NCBI GenBank assembly: GCA_002493625.1
Contig: DKZK01000038.1
Location: forward strand, 91,004 to 155,003
DNA length: 64,000 nucleotides
Direction of reading: 5' to 3'
Source of the DNA: Lachnospiraceae bacterium UBA7076
Lineage (GTDB): Bacteria > Bacillota > Clostridia > Lachnospirales > Lachnospiraceae
Shown: one piece after another, positions 60,125 to 64,000 of the stretch
Layout of the letters: each line of letters begins with the position of its first letter
Position numbering within the stretch: the stretch's first letter is position 1
Position numbers and translations under genes: made by a program
Notes under the pieces: generated by a model
The model's database searches: none
What the model saw: the letters and a program-made list of their open reading frames with translations, nothing else
Told to the model about the DNA's origin: nothing

Positions 60125-61351
60125 TTATCGGTTGCCTGATATCAGGCTGCTTATTTTTTTTATGACATTTCTGTCAGCCTTTTTTTTACCGTATCGTATC
60201 TCGGAATAAATTTCCGTAAGCTCCGACACGTCATCCCCCGTTTCATTGTTTATGTCACGGCAAATATCCCCACAGGTTTTTGTATCCTTAAGCTTTATGT
60301 CATATCTGTATCTGAGTATGTGCACTCTGTACATTCTCCTTGCTTTTTCCTCAGGCGAAAACAAAACGCTGAATATTCCTTTTCGTTTTTCAGACTCCGT
60401 CTTTTCCCTTTTCTTAACAGGCGCAGACTCAACAATATCCGACAGCCTGTTATATCGTATAAAAAGTCTGCAAACAAATTTTATAAACAGCTTTAACAGG
60501 AAAAATGCCATAGCGGCAAAAAACAGAAATTTTAACAATGTAAAGATTGCCTGTCCCTGCTCCGCATAATTATTTGCCTGCATTTCCTGCCCTATCATAT
60601 CGTTTATCTGACCCGCAGGCATCCTCATAAGAAGCATTTTAATTATATTAAATAAAAACAGTATTCCAAAACCAATCAGTTTTATGACAGAAGTTATTCC
60701 GTTTACAATAATATCCACAAGCGTATTCCAGTCATGTGAATTGACTGCTGCTATGACAATAACGAGAAATACTATTATAAAACCGACGATAAGTGAATTT
60801 GTTTTTGCTATATTTTTCAGCGGTATGCCCGATACATTTTTTGCTGAGCCAAGATATTTTTCAAGTCCGTCAACATATAAATTAACCATATATGTTATTA
60901 TAAGAAGGACAAGCACAATGTAGGAGGCATTTTTCAACTGTTCATTTTTCATGTATACGCCATACAAAAAGAATATGAAACAGAATAAAAAAATATACCA
61001 CGGCACCTCGCCGACCGGCTTTAATATTTTTCCCGCCCTTATGTATCTGCAGCCCTCACAAAAGAGAACAAAGCTTATCAGTGCAAAGATAATGATAAAC
61101 CTGCCATCAATATTTAAGAAATGAAAAGGAACAATAAAAATTGCCTGCGCAAGTAAAATTGTTATTGCATTTTTTGCAAGCTCCCTTATTATGTAAGCCG
61201 TCACATAAATCCATATTACACATGGAACAAAAAAACCTCTCGGTTCCTCCCTGAATAAAACTATGGCGGAAAACACAACAAAAAGCCATGAAAACAGGCA
61301 GCCGAAAATCATGTCCGTCAGCTTTCTTACAAAAACTATTTTACGTGTCAT
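60125..61351 (-). CDS. Polytopic membrane protein, DUF4129-like C-terminus
   Basis: The protein has 408 aa and about nine hydrophobic segments in the first 300 residues. A cytoplasmic C-terminal region starts around 320, where MYRVHILRYRYDIKLKDTKTCGDICRDINNETGDDVSELTEIY (read in parts) resembles the DUF4129 tail of transglutaminase-like membrane proteins. No transglutaminase Cys-His-Asp triad is present. It is the third gene of a MoxR-DUF58 operon, overlapping the DUF58 gene by 11 nt. The normal partner in such operons is a TgpA-type protein; this looks like a non-catalytic counterpart. Confidence 0.6.
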   Translation of the reverse strand: MTRKIVFVRKLTDMIFGCLFSWLFVVFSAIVLFREEPRGFFVPCVIWIYVTAYIIRELAKNAITILLAQAIFIVPFHFLNIDGRFIIIFALISFVLFCEGCRYIRAGKILKPVGEVPWYIFLFCFIFFLYGVYMKNEQLKNASYIVLVLLIITYMVNLYVDGLEKYLGSAKNVSGIPLKNIAKTNSLIVGFIIVFLVIVIAAVNSHDWNTLVDIIVNGITSVIKLIGFGILFLFNIIKMLLMRMPAGQINDMIGQEMQANNYAEQGQAIFTLLKFLFFAAMAFFLLKLFIKFVCRLFIRYNRLSDIVESAPVKKREKTESEKRKGIFSVLFSPEEKARRMYRVHILRYRYDIKLKDTKTCGDICRDINNETGDDVSELTEIYSEIRYGKKKADRNVIKKISSLISGNR

Positions 61352-62462
61352 TCAATGTCACCTCCCAGCCATGCATATATGGTCTGCTCACATCAGGCAA
61401 AAAGCTGTCGTAATACGGCACTATCATATTTACATTCACGCCCCTTGCCGCCATTTTATCCAGTCTTTCTATAAGATTACTCTTATGATATGAGGATATA
61501 ATGATATATGCGGTATTATCTTCATTCTTTTGAAGCTCGGCGTCAACAAGCTCTATAAAGCGTTCTGCATCCAAATTCCCCGATATGCATGCAAGCTTCT
61601 TATCAATTGTTATAAGATGGCTTTCCGAAGCTCCCTCCGAACACACGTTAAGCTCCTGCCCTGATAGGTCCGTACCGTTTGTTATAAGCATAACCGGCAT
61701 GGCTTTATCAATAAGTTTTTTTGTGACGCTTCCTGCAAGCTCTATGGAAAGCTCCTTTATATAACCTGCCTTAATCATTATATTCGTATCAAGATTAAGC
61801 ATTATTTTCACCTTACAGTAGGAGGTCTGGTTATACATATTAACCATGAGGCTTCCTGTTTTTGCAGACGCTTTCCAATTTATCCTGCTCATGGTATCCT
61901 GACTGCTGTATTCCCTTATTCCCCGAAAGGTGTATGGGTCCTCCGCAATATGAAGCCTTGTCTCAACATCCCCCATGATATGCTTCATCAAAACATTAAA
62001 TTTTATATCGTTATATTTTGGGGGAAACACATAAAAACCTGCCATGGGATGAACCGTTTTTGCAAAGGTTCCGGTCATAAACAAATTTTTTGCCGTCAGA
62101 TTTATATTTTCAATAATGTAATATCCTCTTTTTTCCGTCTTAAATTCGAGCGTTCTTGTGATTTTCTGTCCTCCCATAACCGAGAAAACATCATTTCTGT
62201 AATAAAAATCCGTAACGGATGCATTTACGGCATCATCAAATACAAATGATCTTGGCGCAGAAAACTTAACATGCAGAACCGGCAGCGGAAGTCTTTTTTG
62301 ATTGCTTATTACCTCAAAAAGCTTTGCCCGTTCTCCGCGTTCCACATATGGACGGCTAAAATAAATATCTGCTTTAAGCTCCTTGTCCCAAAGCTTACTG
62401 TACAGCATATTTTGAAGCACATATATAATTGCCGCAATTGCAACAGCTATTACTATTCGCAT
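61341..62462 (-). CDS. DUF58 domain membrane protein
   Basis: The protein has 373 aa. An N-terminal TM segment (MRIVIAVAIAAIIYVLQNML) leads to a beta-rich region, and the DUF58 signature FRGIREYSSQDTMSRINWKA followed by SAKTGSLMVNMYNQ lies near residue 180-215. A von Willebrand A-like C-terminal part follows. MoxR-DUF58 pairs are thought to act as chaperone/assembly systems for membrane or metal proteins. GGGAG lies 6 nt upstream and the gene abuts moxR. Confidence 0.85.
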   Translation of the reverse strand: MRIVIAVAIAAIIYVLQNMLYSKLWDKELKADIYFSRPYVERGERAKLFEVISNQKRLPLPVLHVKFSAPRSFVFDDAVNASVTDFYYRNDVFSVMGGQKITRTLEFKTEKRGYYIIENINLTAKNLFMTGTFAKTVHPMAGFYVFPPKYNDIKFNVLMKHIMGDVETRLHIAEDPYTFRGIREYSSQDTMSRINWKASAKTGSLMVNMYNQTSYCKVKIMLNLDTNIMIKAGYIKELSIELAGSVTKKLIDKAMPVMLITNGTDLSGQELNVCSEGASESHLITIDKKLACISGNLDAERFIELVDAELQKNEDNTAYIIISSYHKSNLIERLDKMAARGVNVNMIVPYYDSFLPDVSRPYMHGWEVTLNDT

Positions 62463-63419
62463 CTATATCTCCCAATTTTCCACAGGTACATCTACCTGCT
62501 CTATCATTTCGCTTACAGCCTCCCCGGCTTCATGTCCATAACCATATGCTGAATCAGCCTGAATCCTGTGTGCCAGAACATAAGGCGCAAGAAGTTTAAC
62601 CGTATCAGGGTCCACATATTTTTTCCCTGAAATTGCGCTATATGCCTGAGCGCACCTTAAAAGAGCAAGAGTTCCCCTTGTGCTTGCGCCGTAGGCAGCC
62701 TTTTCGCTGCGTCTGCTTTTCATAATTATGTCAACTATATATTCCCTTACACAGTCATGTACAAATATTTTTTTTACCGTATTTCTCAAATCAATTATAT
62801 CCTCGGCAGTACATACGGTTTTTATATTATCCAGAGGATTTTCCTCTATAAATTTGTCTATTATGTTCAGTTCCTGCTTCTTCGTGGTTTTTCCCATGGA
62901 AAGCTTCATTATGAATCTGTCAAGCTGCGCCTCGGGAAGCGGATACGTGCCTGTGGTTTCAACCGGATTTTCAGTGGCGATTACAAAAAACGGCTCCGCA
63001 AGCTTTAATGTCTCACCGTCTATGGTAACCTGCTTTTCCTCCATCGCCTCAAGAAGGCTTGACTGTGTCCGGGGAGTTGCGCGGTTTATCTCGTCGGCAA
63101 GAAAAATATTTGTGAACACCGGACCCTTTATAAGCTTAAAATCTGCTTCCTTCTGATTAAATATATTTAATCCGGAAATATCTGACGGCATAAGGTCAGG
63201 CGTAAACTGAACACGTTTAAAATTACAGTCTATGCTTTTGGCAAGCGATTTGGCAAGCATTGTTTTTCCCGTGCCCGGGTTATCGCAAAGAAGCACATGT
63301 CCCCCCGCCGCAATTCCGGTAAGCATAAGCTTTATAAGCTCCTCCTTTCCCACGATTACCTTGGAGATATTTTTTATTATTTTGTCCGCCGTATTTTTAA
63401 CCTCTGCTATTTCCTTCAT
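62463..63419 (-). CDS. MoxR family AAA+ ATPase
   Basis: This 318-aa AAA+ protein has Walker A LLCDNPGTGKTMLAKSLAKS, the DLMPSDISGLNIFNQKE pore region, Walker B FLADEINRATPRTQSSLLEA, sensor 1 FFVIATENPVETTGTYPLPE, Arg finger AQLDRFIMKLSMG and the C-terminal lid ASTRGTLALLRCAQAYSAI. GGAGG lies 8 nt upstream. It is the first gene of the operon with DUF58. Confidence 0.93.
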   Translation of the reverse strand: MKEIAEVKNTADKIIKNISKVIVGKEELIKLMLTGIAAGGHVLLCDNPGTGKTMLAKSLAKSIDCNFKRVQFTPDLMPSDISGLNIFNQKEADFKLIKGPVFTNIFLADEINRATPRTQSSLLEAMEEKQVTIDGETLKLAEPFFVIATENPVETTGTYPLPEAQLDRFIMKLSMGKTTKKQELNIIDKFIEENPLDNIKTVCTAEDIIDLRNTVKKIFVHDCVREYIVDIIMKSRRSEKAAYGASTRGTLALLRCAQAYSAISGKKYVDPDTVKLLAPYVLAHRIQADSAYGYGHEAGEAVSEMIEQVDVPVENWEI

Positions 63420-63468
63420 AACTTTTCCTCCATATTTTGAACATTTGTCAGGCGTTTACGGGCTGACA

Positions 63469-63915
63469 CTACCAGTCCCGGCTGTCCCATATAATTGTAA
63501 AAGGTCCGTCATTTACAAGGCTTACTTTCATATCTGCCCCAAATTCCCCACAGTAAACCTCGCCATATTTTTCCTTTACCCTCTGTTTAAAGTACTCATA
63601 TAATTCCTCCGCCAGGGCAGGCTCTCCTGCATAAATAAAGCTTGGACGGTTTCCCTTTTTACAGTCGGCATACAGTGTAAACTGTGACACAACCATAATC
63701 TGTCCGCCCACATCTGCCACGCTTAAATTTGTTTTTCCTTTATCATCTTCAAAAACTCTGAGCTTTATAAGCTTGTCAACATATTTATCAGCCATATCTT
63801 TTGTATCTCCCTCTCCAACACCAAGAAGAATAAGAAGACCTTTGCCTATACTGCTTATTGTATTTCCCTCCACATTTACATGGGCGCTCTCCACCCTCTG
63901 AATAACAAGCTTCAT
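63469..63915 (-). CDS. dtd: D-aminoacyl-tRNA deacylase
   Basis: This homodimeric enzyme removes D-amino acids (and glycine from tRNA-Ala) from tRNAs. It has MKLVIQRVESAHVNVEG, the conserved VVSQFTLYADCKKGNRPSF and the cross-subunit Gly-Pro motif in VNDGPFTII. Length 148 aa. The ATG overlaps the stop of the upstream gene (ATGA), so translation is probably coupled. Confidence 0.95.
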   Translation of the reverse strand: MKLVIQRVESAHVNVEGNTISSIGKGLLILLGVGEGDTKDMADKYVDKLIKLRVFEDDKGKTNLSVADVGGQIMVVSQFTLYADCKKGNRPSFIYAGEPALAEELYEYFKQRVKEKYGEVYCGEFGADMKVSLVNDGPFTIIWDSRDW

Positions 63916-64000
63916 TTGTCATACCTCACTTCATTATATAATCTCTCCGTCAATTGGGGAAGTCTGTTTTTAAGACTTTCCGCATAAACGCTCACCTCAA
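63912..64000 (-). CDS. C-terminal end of an unidentified protein (cut by window edge)
   Basis: About 28 codons are visible, ending SLKNRLPQLTERLYNEVRYD-Lys-stop, with the TGA inside the dtd start (ATGA overlap). The upstream neighbour of dtd in Firmicutes is often relA, but this tail is not clearly a RelA C-terminus. Not identified. Confidence 0.6.
   Translation of the reverse strand, partial: EVSVYAESLKNRLPQLTERLYNEVRYDK

Noticed and set aside
63420..63468. Hairpin between dtd and moxR as a terminator
   Set aside because: The stem (GTCAG with CTGAC) is only about five base pairs and is not followed by a T-run.
1..64000. CRISPR arrays, tRNA or rRNA genes
   Set aside because: No regularly spaced direct repeats, and no tRNA or rRNA sequence recognised on either strand in the gaps.

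Overview
The window reads as a chromosomal segment of a low-GC, spore-forming, meso-diaminopimelate-type Clostridia, most likely Lachnospiraceae. The evidence is a sporulation SigK, PolC-type DNA polymerase III, RNase J, an IreB/PASTA-kinase pair, a PilMN-fusion type IV pilus cluster, and Firmicutes gene order throughout. Most genes are on the minus strand. I saw no rRNA, tRNA, CRISPR array or intact insertion sequence.

Layout by falling minus-strand transcription units: (i) 1-10384, a type IV pilus operon (pilB-pilT-pilC-pilin-pilD-pilMN-pilO-like-large minor pilin-PilX-like, the last cut by the window edge). (ii) 10444-12698, a nuclease/transposase remnant, a polytopic membrane protein and plus-strand sigK. 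(iii) 12670-18041, the ireB-ruvX-DUF1292-rnj-ylbF-like-short mltG-trmR-U32 operon, the B. subtilis yrzL-yrrK-yrzB-yrrL-yrrM-yrrO order with RNase J and a YlbF-family gene inserted. (iv) 18237-19868, a plus-strand GT-C-like membrane protein and a large palindromic repeat. (v) 19867-32439, bactofilin-pyrH-frr-uppS-cdsA-dxr-(repeat)-rseP-ispG-polC. (vi) 32451-38236, a truncated PEP/pyruvate-binding-domain protein, a HAD phosphatase, two convergent RlmH-family genes, a PutP symporter and thiN. (vii) 38269-52279, yicC-gmk-rpoZ-murE-priA-def-fmt-rsmB-rlmN-PP2C-PASTA kinase-rsgA-rpe-thiN. (viii) 52347-56605, a TetR-controlled heterodimeric ABC exporter that splits the usual yloA/yloC neighbourhood. 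(ix) 56672-64000, rqc2, glgA, a MoxR/DUF58 operon and dtd.

The most unusual observation is at 34987-35830. Two RlmH-family (23S rRNA pseudouridine-1915 methyltransferase) genes face each other and overlap by 17 bp. The minus-strand protein keeps the SAM-binding knot motif (GGSLGLH) but has lost the conserved C-terminal YRAF...YHK tail. The plus-strand protein keeps a perfect EQLYRAF...YHK tail but has lost the knot motif. Because RlmH works as a dimer in which one subunit binds SAM and the other supplies its C-terminal tail to the active site, the pair looks like a subfunctionalised obligate heterodimer. This is inference and needs testing.

Secondary points of interest: a SigK lacking a pro-sequence, preceded by a SigK-like promoter; two related palindromic repeat loci with a shared 37-bp core; two related terminator-like hairpins (GGGGCTG-type); a catalytic-domain-less MltG; a PilO-like protein with an extra beta-rich domain; and a pilin/prepilin-peptidase intercistronic hairpin.
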